A stretch of 19,845 nucleotides of DNA from Prevotellaceae bacterium UBA3646. Its GTDB lineage: Bacteria > Bacteroidota > Bacteroidia > Bacteroidales > Bacteroidaceae. Where the stretch lies: the NCBI GenBank assembly GCA_002373535.1, contig DFKL01000036.1, positions 1 through 19,845 of the forward strand, read 5' to 3'. The notes beneath the pieces were generated by a model that was not told the DNA's origin, ran no database searches, and saw only the letters and a program-made list of their open reading frames with translations. The position numbers and the translations under genes were made by a program. Shown here in pieces: positions 1 to 7,138 of this stretch (position 1 is its first letter; each line of letters opens with the position of its first letter).

Positions 1-48
1 TGTCTAGAACAAAGCGCGTGATATACGCCTTCTTAATATATTTTGGTT

Positions 49-115
49 CCCGCGCCGCATGCGGAACGCTTTCCGCATGGCTCCCTGTGGCTTTAATGCC
101 ACCTCTCGGCGTGAG
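49..115 (-). ncRNA. Candidate structured RNA element (three-way junction), probably a 5' leader or riboswitch-like RNA
   Basis: Read on the - strand, this stretch folds into a compact three-way junction. The closing stem is CGCCG (107-111) with CGGCG (53-57), extended by CTC/GGG (113-115 with 49-51). One internal hairpin is GTGGC/GCCAC with an ATTAAA loop (98-102 / 87-91). A second is a 9-bp hairpin CATGCGGAA/TTCCGCATG with a 4-nt loop (71-79 / 58-66). The joining segments AGAG and AGGGAGC are purine-rich and unpaired, as in many aptamers. A consensus promoter at 122-152 would start transcription about 2-5 nt before the closing stem, which fixes the likely strand. The segment is GC-rich in an AT-rich spacer. 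I cannot assign it to a named riboswitch family. The AGGGAGC joint after a GTGGC/GCCAC hairpin is only loosely reminiscent of ZTP- or SAM-type aptamers. The regulated gene would lie left of position 1. Confidence 0.5.
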
Positions 116-121
116 CTGATA

Positions 122-152
122 CAAAAATAAGGATTTTATTTATAACCTACAA
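122..152 (-). promoter_or_regulatory. Bacteroidetes-type promoter for the leftward structured RNA
   Basis: On the - strand the -7 box TATTTTTG (122-129) matches TAnnTTTG exactly. A TTG -33 box (150-152) lies 20 bp upstream. The predicted start is near 115-118, immediately before the three-way-junction stem. Confidence 0.6.
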
Positions 153-293
153 TAAAATGTTGAAAAAAGTGAGTTTAGGGAGCAACCGCGTTATGGATAA
201 AAGTGGATAAGGCTACGGTTCAAAGGTGATTGGACAGCATCGTGGCATGTGAATCCACTCCTCAGAGCCTAATATTTCTGGCTCAGCCTTCAT

Positions 294-830
294 TTATTTG
301 AGCAGTTCCGCTATCTTTGCTTCTAATTCCTGACCGCGCAATTCCTTGGCTATGATATTGCCTTTTGCATCAAACAGTACGGTGTATGGGATATAGCGTA
401 CATTGTATATCATTCCTGCTGTCTGGTCTGTTCCATTGTTGTGGTTGGTTTGTGGCCATGTCATTTCCAATTGCCTTACTGCAGCCTTCCATGACTCGGA
501 ATCGTCGTCTACGCTGATACCTACTATTTGCAGACCTTTATCCTTGTATGCTTCGTAGATTCTCTTGACGTTTGGCATCTCTGCACGGCATGGTCCGCAC
601 CAGCTGGCCCAAAAGTCCACGAGCACGTATTTTGCTCCGTTGCCAAAGTAATTGCTGATATTGACAGTTCCGCCGTTGATGTCCGTCAGGACAGCATCCT
701 GAAATTCTTTGGACATGCCTGTAGGCTTGTCTGCTGCAATCTCTTTTTGTTCCTGTGACTGGTCTCCTGATTTAGCTTGACAACTGGTGAACATAACCAT
801 TGCCATAGCGAGTAGCATAAACTGTTTCAT
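294..830 (-). CDS. TlpA/ResA-like thioredoxin-fold lipoprotein
   Basis: A periplasm-facing thiol-disulfide oxidoreductase of the TlpA/ResA/AhpC-TSA type, 178 aa. The start at 830 gives a lipoprotein signal (hydrophobic residues 4-15, lipobox FTSC with Cys17) and leaves only 1 nt after the upstream stop. A longer frame opening at 860 would overlap the upstream gene and bury the signal peptide, so it is rejected. The thioredoxin domain spans about 45-178. The active site is WCGPC (Cys78, Cys81) after VDFWAS, and the cis-proline is in YIPYT (Pro148). Known role of the family: reduction or isomerisation of disulfides in exported proteins, or delivery of electrons in envelope redox stress. It is the second gene of a two-gene unit with the exported protein upstream, whose cysteines could be a target (inference). 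A weak GAGCC/GGCTC hairpin lies 10 nt past the stop but has no T-tract. Confidence 0.9.
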   Translation of the reverse strand: MKQFMLLAMAMVMFTSCQAKSGDQSQEQKEIAADKPTGMSKEFQDAVLTDINGGTVNISNYFGNGAKYVLVDFWASWCGPCRAEMPNVKRIYEAYKDKGLQIVGISVDDDSESWKAAVRQLEMTWPQTNHNNGTDQTAGMIYNVRYIPYTVLFDAKGNIIAKELRGQELEAKIAELLK

Positions 831-831
831 A

Positions 832-1674
832 TTATTTTTTCTTGAGTAGTGCAAATACATCCTTTTCCTTCATCTCTGTCTGCTCGAAGGTGTCCTTGTC
901 ACATTTGATGTAATGTGTACGCAGTGCCCTGTCATCGAGTCCGAGCAGGCCTGTGAAGTCATGTCCTGTCCCACGTACAATATATTCCTCGTTTAGGACA
1001 AATACCCAGTAGTCCTCGTCTTCGTAGGCTATCGTATATTTCATGCTGAACGAGCCCGTGCCGAGCGTAAGGTATTTGACATCGTTGTATTTGGGATCGC
1101 TGCTGCTGATACGGAAGTAGGCCACCTGTGGCAGATTGCCCATGTCAATAATCAGGAAGCAGCGTGAAGGAATGAACCAGAACAGTCCGCGGTTGATGTC
1201 TGTAATCATCATCTCGTGGTCTGTGGTATTCTGTATCATGAACTCACTGTTGTATGGCATGTTATAGCCGTTCTCGATATCGGACATCATCAGGATATCC
1301 TGTACGTTTTGCTTCAGCTTGCACCATTGTGGCATTGTCGATATGCTCTCGACAAAACTCTTGTCATGCTGTACAATGCCTCTGATTCCGGTAAATCTGC
1401 TGATACAATCGTGCCATGGCGCAAGACAGTTGTCTTTCTTTTCGTTGCTAACAGTGTTGTCCCAGTCCTGATGACGGACTCGTACTATGACACTGCCGTC
1501 GCCAGAGGCACTTTCCAGCAACATGCTACGGTTTTCGTGATACAGTGTATCCTTGTCAGACATCCAGCATGCAAAGCTGCGGTATGTCGGTATCACTCCG
1601 CTCTTGGCATTGGCGCCTGTGCATACAAAGATTAGCACAAGGCACAAGATATAAGACTTATTCATTAGTTTCAT
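832..1674 (-). CDS. Exported protein of unknown function
   Basis: I do not recognise a family. The protein has a clear Sec signal: a short basic n-region, then a hydrophobic core and an AxA-type cleavage site (CTGANA/KSG). The mature part, about 255 aa, is soluble-looking and rich in Asp, Tyr and Met, with several cysteines and no obvious repeats. In-frame ATGs lie at 1692, 1683, 1674 and 1665. The promoter at 1703-1733 predicts a transcript start near 1697-1699, which makes 1692 almost leaderless, so 1674 or 1665 is more likely. I chose 1674, and this is uncertain. It is the first gene of a two-gene unit with the TlpA-like lipoprotein 1 nt downstream, suggesting an envelope protein that needs thiol handling (inference). 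Confidence 0.75.
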   Translation of the reverse strand: MKLMNKSYILCLVLIFVCTGANAKSGVIPTYRSFACWMSDKDTLYHENRSMLLESASGDGSVIVRVRHQDWDNTVSNEKKDNCLAPWHDCISRFTGIRGIVQHDKSFVESISTMPQWCKLKQNVQDILMMSDIENGYNMPYNSEFMIQNTTDHEMMITDINRGLFWFIPSRCFLIIDMGNLPQVAYFRISSSDPKYNDVKYLTLGTGSFSMKYTIAYEDEDYWVFVLNEEYIVRGTGHDFTGLLGLDDRALRTHYIKCDKDTFEQTEMKEKDVFALLKKK

Positions 1675-1702
1675 ACGTTGCATAACAATCATTACACTGG
1701 CT

Positions 1703-1733
1703 CAAAGTTATATATAATTACCGAAATTGCAAA
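1703..1733 (-). promoter_or_regulatory. Bacteroidetes-type promoter of the exported protein/TlpA-like unit
   Basis: On the - strand TTTG (1730-1733) is followed after 19 bp by TAACTTTG (1703-1710), a full TAnnTTTG match. It lies back-to-back with the rightward promoter at 1783-1814. Confidence 0.7.
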
Positions 1734-1782
1734 ATAACAAATTCTAAATTACCTTTACTTCAATCCTTTTTAACATTAAAAC

Positions 1783-1814
1783 TTTGTACGTTTGTGTCAG
1801 AAATCATATTTTTG
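1783..1814 (+). promoter_or_regulatory. Bacteroidetes-type promoter of the carboxypeptidase-regulatory-like gene
   Basis: TTTG (1783-1786) is followed after 20 bp by TATTTTTG (1807-1814). The transcript should start near 1818-1821. That rules out the in-frame ATG at 1792 and supports the start at 1834. Confidence 0.7.
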
Positions 1815-1833
1815 TAAAAAAATTATCTGTGGC

Positions 1834-2664
1834 ATGAAATATTATTTCGTACTTATATCTATGCTGGTGGTGGGATGCCTTGGTGTGTCTGCGCAGTCAT
1901 TAATCGTAAGTGGCAGCGTCGCTGGTCCGGATGGACCGGTCAGTGATGCCTGGGTCGCCGAGGTTGACGTAAACAACCGCACGCTTAATTCGGCTTGTAC
2001 GGACACTCAGGGATTGTTTACCCTGAAGGTCAAAGGCGGCAGGACTTACTTGCGTATTACAGCTCCAGGTATGCAGCGCATTACGCAAAAGATAGGCAGC
2101 AAGCGTAGTTTCAAGGTCGTGATGGAAAAGGCGCCAGAGGTCGACCTTACGGATCGTTTCAGCCGTGCCAATGTCGAGACGACGAAGCTGTTGTATGGTA
2201 TAAGCCAGATGCACCGTATCAGTCAATGGACTTGGCTCGAGCAGGTTAACGATACTCTTTTTGCCATATCCGTACCAGTGCGTGTCAGTAGCGGCGTTGA
2301 GGAGTATCCTGCCGGACGCCAGATGCAGATATTGGACGGCCGTGGTGCAATAATGGTGACGTGCAGCAATATGTTTACCGAGATCGCTTATGAGGGAACG
2401 CCAGACACTTACGAGGCGCATGTACAGGTCAAGAGCAACAATGGCAATATCAACAGCACACTGTCCGGCGATGTCGACAGAGACTATTTTTGCTATCCCC
2501 GTTTTCTCATCAGCAAGACCGACATCGAGTACGTCATTGACCATGCAGATGACATTTCGCGCTTTGCCGTTGATACGTCACGAGGCAACAACTACTGGAT
2601 TCTGTATCCGGACAGGCAGTTCGGTCCAGAACTCCAGAAGATGGTCAACAAACTGATGAAATAG
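1834..2664 (+). CDS. Exported protein with N-terminal carboxypeptidase-regulatory-like domain
   Basis: A 276-aa exported protein. The first 20 residues form a signal peptide ending in VSAQ. Residues about 22-95 look like a CarboxypepD_reg-like beta-sandwich: an opening SGSVAGPDGPVSDAWV strand, then DTQGLFTLKV, then a TYLRITAPGMQ strand, the pattern found at the N-terminus of many Bacteroidetes surface proteins. Residues 100-276 are not recognised and lack the TonB plug and barrel that often follow this domain, so it is not a SusC-type transporter. The start at 1834 is set by the promoter; an earlier in-frame ATG at 1792 lies inside the promoter. It is transcribed alone, convergent with the FMN-binding gene, with only 18 nt between the two stops. 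Role unknown; probably periplasmic or surface-associated. Confidence 0.75.
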   Translation: MKYYFVLISMLVVGCLGVSAQSLIVSGSVAGPDGPVSDAWVAEVDVNNRTLNSACTDTQGLFTLKVKGGRTYLRITAPGMQRITQKIGSKRSFKVVMEKAPEVDLTDRFSRANVETTKLLYGISQMHRISQWTWLEQVNDTLFAISVPVRVSSGVEEYPAGRQMQILDGRGAIMVTCSNMFTEIAYEGTPDTYEAHVQVKSNNGNINSTLSGDVDRDYFCYPRFLISKTDIEYVIDHADDISRFAVDTSRGNNYWILYPDRQFGPELQKMVNKLMK

Positions 2665-2682
2665 CTTTCGGCCAGACTCCGG

Positions 2683-3060
2683 TTATTTGTGCGTCTTATA
2701 GTATTCGTACGCTTTGGCTACATGTGCCTTTATGGCATTGCTGGTCATCGTTGCACCTGTTACACCGTTTACCTTGGCATGGTCGCGAAACTTGATGCCG
2801 GTGTAGCTTGGCAGCATCTTCTGGCGGACACGTGCGAAGTATTGGGGGGATTCCATATTACGTAGTGCCTCGACGCTGACGATCTTTCCTTTCTTGACAC
2901 TTACTATAAGCGGTGTCGTGCCACGGTAGCCTGCAGTATTGCATAGTGTGGTGGTGTTGATGGTGTATGTCCCGTTTTTCTTGCTCATAACCTTGTCGTC
3001 TGCGTTTTGGGCAAGAACAGGAAGCGTAATCATCAAAAATAAAGTTGTAATATATCTCAT
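2683..3060 (-). CDS. Exported FMN-binding domain protein
   Basis: A 125-aa protein with a signal peptide (residues 1-18, ending PVLAQ) and an FMN_bind-type domain like that of NqrC/RnfG and small extracytoplasmic flavoproteins. The covalent-flavin motif is NGVTGAT (98-104) followed by MTSNAI; by family knowledge Thr104 would carry FMN attached by ApbE. The usual consensus is Dxx(S/T)GAT, and here the leading Asp is Asn98. It is the last gene of the ten-gene leftward operon, 27 nt after the thioesterase. A secreted flavoprotein at the end of a polyketide-type operon suggests extracytoplasmic electron transfer tied to the product or to the outer-membrane DUF5686 protein (inference). No ApbE is encoded in this window. 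Confidence 0.85.
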   Translation of the reverse strand: MRYITTLFLMITLPVLAQNADDKVMSKKNGTYTINTTTLCNTAGYRGTTPLIVSVKKGKIVSVEALRNMESPQYFARVRQKMLPSYTGIKFRDHAKVNGVTGATMTSNAIKAHVAKAYEYYKTHK

Positions 3061-3087
3061 TGCCTGATTGTTTTTTTTGACTGTTGT

Positions 3088-3504
3088 CTATAAATTGTTC
3101 TTTTTTTTCCAATCGAGGACGAACTGTGGCAGTTCGAGCATCAGATTGCCGTCAGGATCGATGAACAGTTGTGTAGTCTCGCCTTCGCAGCACAGTACGT
3201 TGTCACGTTTGCGGTAGACCTGATACTTGTAGTCGAGACGGGCACCGCGCCTGGGTACGTATGTGGTATGTATTACTGCTACGTCACCCATCTGCAGGCT
3301 GGCATAGTGCCGTGTGTGTACGTCGTATATGGGGGCATATATGCCAGTGTCCTGCATCACGTCATATCCTATACCCGGATAGTGTCGGCCAAAGCTTTCA
3401 CGTCCGTCCTCGAAGTATATCACGTAGTTCCCGTGCCAGACGATGTGCATCGAGTCAATCTCGCTGAACTTGACCGGAACTTCGCAAATATCGGTTAATG
3501 TCAT
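3088..3504 (-). CDS. Hotdog-fold acyl-CoA/acyl-ACP thioesterase (4HBT family)
   Basis: A 138-aa single hotdog domain of the 4-hydroxybenzoyl-CoA thioesterase/YbgC-FadM type. The signature helix region is FSEIDSMHIVWHGNYVIYFE, with Asp17 in the catalytic acid position and His20, Asn26 and Tyr27 matching the D-x-x-x-H-V-x-x-x-N-Y pattern. It is cytoplasmic, with no signal peptide. The probable reaction is hydrolysis of an acyl thioester, releasing or editing chains made by the KS/ACP/FabG/dehydratase set encoded upstream in the same operon. By position it corresponds to ApeK of aryl-polyene clusters. It lies 38 nt after FabG and 27 nt before the FMN-binding gene. Acyl specificity cannot be read from sequence. 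Confidence 0.85.
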   Translation of the reverse strand: MTLTDICEVPVKFSEIDSMHIVWHGNYVIYFEDGRESFGRHYPGIGYDVMQDTGIYAPIYDVHTRHYASLQMGDVAVIHTTYVPRRGARLDYKYQVYRKRDNVLCCEGETTQLFIDPDGNLMLELPQFVLDWKKKNNL

Positions 3505-3542
3505 TAAGCTGAAGGAGTATTGCGTAGTTTAGTGGCCGTAGC

Positions 3543-4280
3543 TTAGGTGTACAGTCCGCCATTGATAGAGATTACGTTGCCTGTTATATATCCTGCTTCC
3601 GGACTGCACAGGAATGCGACACATTCGGCAACCTCCTCGGGGCGTCCGAAACGGTTGGCGGGAATTGTCTTCTTGAGCGCAGCCTCGTCGAGTCCCTCGA
3701 CCATGTCAGTCTTTATGAAGCCTGGTGCAATAGCATTGCAGGTTATATTCTTTTTGGCGACTTCCTTGGCAAGTGCCTTCGTGGCTGCGATGAGGCCACC
3801 CTTGGCTGCGCTGTAGTTGGTCTGCCCCTGCATGCCCATGATTCCGCTGACGCTTGCCATGTTGATGATCCTTCCGAATTTGTGGAACTGCATCGGCATG
3901 AGCAGTGGCTGTGTTACGTTGTAGAATCCGCCGAGTGTGACATTGAGGACGCTGGTCCAGTCTTCGGCTGGCATAAGCCCCATGATGTTATCCTTGCGTA
4001 TGCCGGCATTGTTTACCAGTATCTCTATGTATTCGTCGTTTGCTTCGTGTGCCGACTGCCAGGCCTCAATGGCAGCAAGTGCTGCCTGGGCGTCCGATAC
4101 GTCGAACTGCATGAGCTCACCGTCTGTGCCAGCCTGTCGTACCTGTTGCAATGTCTCTTCTGCAGCCGCTGTATTGCCTGCATAGTTGATTATCACGTTG
4201 TAGCCCATCTGTGCGAGCTTGACACATACTGCGCGGCCTATGCCACGGCTGCCGCCTGTTACTAATGCGTATTTTGCCAT
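3543..4280 (-). CDS. fabG: 3-oxoacyl-ACP reductase (FabG-type SDR)
   Basis: A 245-aa classical short-chain dehydrogenase, the usual FabG length. The NAD(P) motif TGGSRGIG is at 8-15 and NNAG at 90-93. The catalytic tetrad is Asn113, Ser143, Tyr156 and Lys160 (YSAAK). The C-terminus ITGNVISINGG is typical of FabG. It reduces beta-ketoacyl-ACP to beta-hydroxyacyl-ACP with NADPH in the cytoplasm. Its place between the outer-membrane protein and the thioesterase in an operon with its own KS, ACP and dehydratases argues for a pathway-dedicated ketoreductase (ApeQ-like role) rather than the housekeeping enzyme. I see no enoyl reductase nearby, so double bonds made after its step would be kept. Confidence 0.9.
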   Translation of the reverse strand: MAKYALVTGGSRGIGRAVCVKLAQMGYNVIINYAGNTAAAEETLQQVRQAGTDGELMQFDVSDAQAALAAIEAWQSAHEANDEYIEILVNNAGIRKDNIMGLMPAEDWTSVLNVTLGGFYNVTQPLLMPMQFHKFGRIINMASVSGIMGMQGQTNYSAAKGGLIAATKALAKEVAKKNITCNAIAPGFIKTDMVEGLDEAALKKTIPANRFGRPEEVAECVAFLCSPEAGYITGNVISINGGLYT

Positions 4281-4329
4281 AGTGTGTTAGTTTTTCAATA
4301 TATAAAAGATGTCTTATTCTGTCTGTTTA

Positions 4330-7113
4330 TCAGAAACTGGCCTGGAAAGCAAATCTCAGGCCCCATTTCTGTGTCTTCGGTGCACCGTTGCTTCCGTCGT
4401 TGATATAGGTAAGACGATGGAAATAGTCTACGCTGAAGAACTTGAAGATATTGTGTATTCCAAAACTTACCTCAATATACGGTTTCCAGCTGTTCATGAT
4501 CTGTGTCGTCGTCGTATAGCGTCTCTCGCCCACGGAGTATCCGGGATAGTTGTCTCCGGCTTTGACAGTCTGCCATTCGCCAGGAAAACGATACAGGTAG
4601 TCGTAGCCTGGCGCAGCCTTCATTGCATCCCAGTTGACTCCGCTGTCTGGATTGCCAGGCTCGTTGTAGAACTTGAAATATTTTTCATTGTTCGGATCAA
4701 AGCATAGCGGGTTGTTCTTGTCCGTCAGGTATCCCCACATCATGTTGATGCCTATTGCCTCGCGCCACTTGAGTTTCTTCAGGCCAGGAATGCGGTTGAA
4801 GATCTTTCCGTTCAGATCCCATCGCCACATAGTGGTGAATGTACGGTCGTTGAGGAATTCAAGATTGCGTATAAGGGAGAATGTGTTGTCGCTCTTGACG
4901 AATGAAAGGTTTGCACGTGGTATGCACAGGAGCTGGAACGGTACCTGGTTCCACTGGAAACTGGCATTGTTGAACATGTCGATGCTGCCCCACGACTTGA
5001 GCCAGAAGCGTTTCTTCAACGTAAATTCTGTGTAGTTGAATGCATGGCTTGAGCCACCGTCCAGAGAGTATAGTCCCACTGTGTGCTGGAATCCGTAGAT
5101 CGGCGCCTCGCGATTGGCCAGGAAGCGTTTAGTCTTTGTGTTTATTATCTTTACTCCAGGCTGGTACTCTGCTCCGATACTGAGGTCTACGTAACGGTTT
5201 TCTCGTGAGCGTATAATATTGTCAGTCGGTACCCATGCTCCGATGTCTTTGTGTGCGGCGCGTGTCCTGGCCTCGGCTTCATCCCAGTCACGGAGTGTGT
5301 TGAAGTATAGGTCGCCGGCTCCTGTATTTGTTTCGTGGTTGAGTATTGTATTCAGTCGCAAACCGTTGTTGAACTCCCAGTCGTACTTCAGTCGTACCTG
5401 TTGGAAATAGCTTTGGTAGTGTGTCTTGTGCCACGTTAATGCCATGAAGGCATTATCCTTGTCGAATTGCAGATATTTGTCTGCAGGACTCTGGATATCA
5501 TTGGTGTATGATAGCGTGAGTGTCCGTATCGGGAAGGATAATACCTGCTTTTCTTTCTCGTTGAACGAGTATGTCACCTCGGCATGTCCTTTGACTTTCT
5601 TGTCCTTGAAGCCATATTTGACCCACCCCTTCAGGAACCAGTGCTTGTTGAACGCACCAGTAGTCTCGGCTCCAAGTCGGATGCGGAATCCTTCTACCCA
5701 GCTGGTTCCCAACATGGAGAAGAACGGTCCAATGATAACCTTACTGGGCTTGTTGGGGTTTGCACTTGTTTCGAGATAGTTGTCCAGGATAATGCGAAGG
5801 CCGTAGATAGCCGCCTTGACTGCAGGACGATCGACAAACTTCTTCTTCATCTCTGCGACGTTAGCCTGTGCATGTGTCAGCGTATCCGGCCTGTTCTCGC
5901 TCCAGTATGCAGCGTCACGGTTCTTGGCCCCCTTCTCGTATTTCTCTTCACCGATGAATTCAATGTCCTCGTCTGCAATCGGAGCAAAGTTCCAGTTGCT
6001 GTACCTGACGTTATAGTCGACAAAGATCTTGTTCAGGTATGATGTCAGCTTTAGCTGAAGCATCATCCTGTTCTTGCTACATATCTGCTCTCCCGACGGC
6101 AACGAGACGTATTCCTGATCTACATCCATACCCTTGATGAAGTTGATGTTGCTGACTACGGGAACACCGAACGATGCACGTTTCAGACGCCATGTGCTGT
6201 CTGCAAGTATGTACAGATAGCCGCTGAATCCGATGTCATGTCTGTTGGCAGGAGAGAAACTCAGCTTGAAGCACTTCTGACCATCCAGGTATATGCTGTC
6301 GTCTATTGCATAGTGATAGAAGCGTATCGCAGCCTGTCCGCCTATCGGGCTGATGAAGTTATGTTCCAGCAGGACTACCTCGTCCTTGTAGATGTCTACG
6401 TCCTTGAGGTTGTCCTTGAACTTGGTCTCAAGGAACTCACCTGCCGTGAGTACGTCCAGAAGACTTTCGGCATGATAGCCGTGAACGATAGTCTTGTTCT
6501 TGTCGTCACTCTTACGATACAGTTCTGTGGTGCGTTTCTCCTCTATGGAAATCGGGACGATAGTCTTTTCTATGTCAGGACAGTATTCGGCATAGTCCTT
6601 CAGGAATTTCTTCTTCTTGATCTTCTCGTCTACCTCTGCTGTATCATTGTATTCGTTGAGTGCCAACATAGTACGCGAGTACTTTTCGTATGTGACATAG
6701 TCGTTCTGACGCATGTCTGCGCTCTTGCGGGCGGCAATTACTTTCTGCATCATCTCGACGGCGGGATTGCCCTTGCGCTTGTATTTTTTACGTTTTACCT
6801 CGACTACGACCTCAGTCATATCCATGCTCTCGCTCTTGAGACGTATGTTGACAGGTCTGTTGACCTTGACAGTAACCTTCTGGTCGTTGAAGCCGAAGCA
6901 ATGGAAGACAAGAGTCCCTTGGCGGAATCGTATTCTATATTGCCCGCTTTCGCCTACACGTACCTTGACGGCAGGATTTTCCTGATACCATACGGTAGCG
7001 CCTACCAATGGGAGTCCATCGTCGTCAGCCACCACCTTACCTGTCATGTATTGCGCATATGCCGGCACTAAAATAATGACGGATATAAAAAACAGAAGTA
7101 ATCTCTTGTTCAT
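4330..7113 (-). CDS. DUF5686-type outer-membrane protein with carboxypeptidase-regulatory-like domain
   Basis: A 927-aa exported protein. It has a signal peptide (1-20, ending AYAQ). Residues about 22-95 are a CarboxypepD_reg-like sandwich (GLPLVGATVWYQE, then GESGQYRIRF, then LVFHCFGF). A linker rich in Lys and Arg follows (KRKKYKRKGNPAVEMMQKVI). The long remainder matches the layout of Bacteroidetes DUF5686 proteins, with many amphipathic aromatic strands and a terminal Phe (RFAFQASF), which is typical of an outer-membrane beta-barrel. There is no TonB box or plug that I can see. The family function is not established. Its place between the oxidoreductase and FabG in the operon suggests that the product is exported to, anchored in, or sensed at the outer membrane (inference). 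An A/G-rich AAGGAAAAAGAAAG run just before the ATG could serve as ribosome binding site. Confidence 0.8.
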   Translation of the reverse strand: MNKRLLLFFISVIILVPAYAQYMTGKVVADDDGLPLVGATVWYQENPAVKVRVGESGQYRIRFRQGTLVFHCFGFNDQKVTVKVNRPVNIRLKSESMDMTEVVVEVKRKKYKRKGNPAVEMMQKVIAARKSADMRQNDYVTYEKYSRTMLALNEYNDTAEVDEKIKKKKFLKDYAEYCPDIEKTIVPISIEEKRTTELYRKSDDKNKTIVHGYHAESLLDVLTAGEFLETKFKDNLKDVDIYKDEVVLLEHNFISPIGGQAAIRFYHYAIDDSIYLDGQKCFKLSFSPANRHDIGFSGYLYILADSTWRLKRASFGVPVVSNINFIKGMDVDQEYVSLPSGEQICSKNRMMLQLKLTSYLNKIFVDYNVRYSNWNFAPIADEDIEFIGEEKYEKGAKNRDAAYWSENRPDTLTHAQANVAEMKKKFVDRPAVKAAIYGLRIILDNYLETSANPNKPSKVIIGPFFSMLGTSWVEGFRIRLGAETTGAFNKHWFLKGWVKYGFKDKKVKGHAEVTYSFNEKEKQVLSFPIRTLTLSYTNDIQSPADKYLQFDKDNAFMALTWHKTHYQSYFQQVRLKYDWEFNNGLRLNTILNHETNTGAGDLYFNTLRDWDEAEARTRAAHKDIGAWVPTDNIIRSRENRYVDLSIGAEYQPGVKIINTKTKRFLANREAPIYGFQHTVGLYSLDGGSSHAFNYTEFTLKKRFWLKSWGSIDMFNNASFQWNQVPFQLLCIPRANLSFVKSDNTFSLIRNLEFLNDRTFTTMWRWDLNGKIFNRIPGLKKLKWREAIGINMMWGYLTDKNNPLCFDPNNEKYFKFYNEPGNPDSGVNWDAMKAAPGYDYLYRFPGEWQTVKAGDNYPGYSVGERRYTTTTQIMNSWKPYIEVSFGIHNIFKFFSVDYFHRLTYINDGSNGAPKTQKWGLRFAFQASF

Positions 7114-7138
7114 CTTTCTTTTTCCTTGTATATTCCTA

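Noticed and set aside
3..117. Short + strand open frame ending at TGA 115-117
   Set aside because: It spans the palindromic RNA element and has no visible start in the window. The opposite strand has a matching promoter, so the open frame is more likely incidental.
265..284. GAGCC/GGCTC hairpin after the TlpA-like gene as a terminator
   Set aside because: Only a 5-bp stem and no T-tract follows it on the transcribed strand.
6238..7071. Long open frame (277 codons) on the + strand
   Set aside because: It is exactly antisense to the DUF5686 gene, has no recognisable domain, and is a composition shadow of the real coding frame.
4330..7113. DUF5686 protein as a SusC/TonB-dependent transporter
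   Set aside because: It shares the N-terminal carboxypeptidase-regulatory-like domain but shows no plug domain or TonB box, and no SusD-like gene is nearby.
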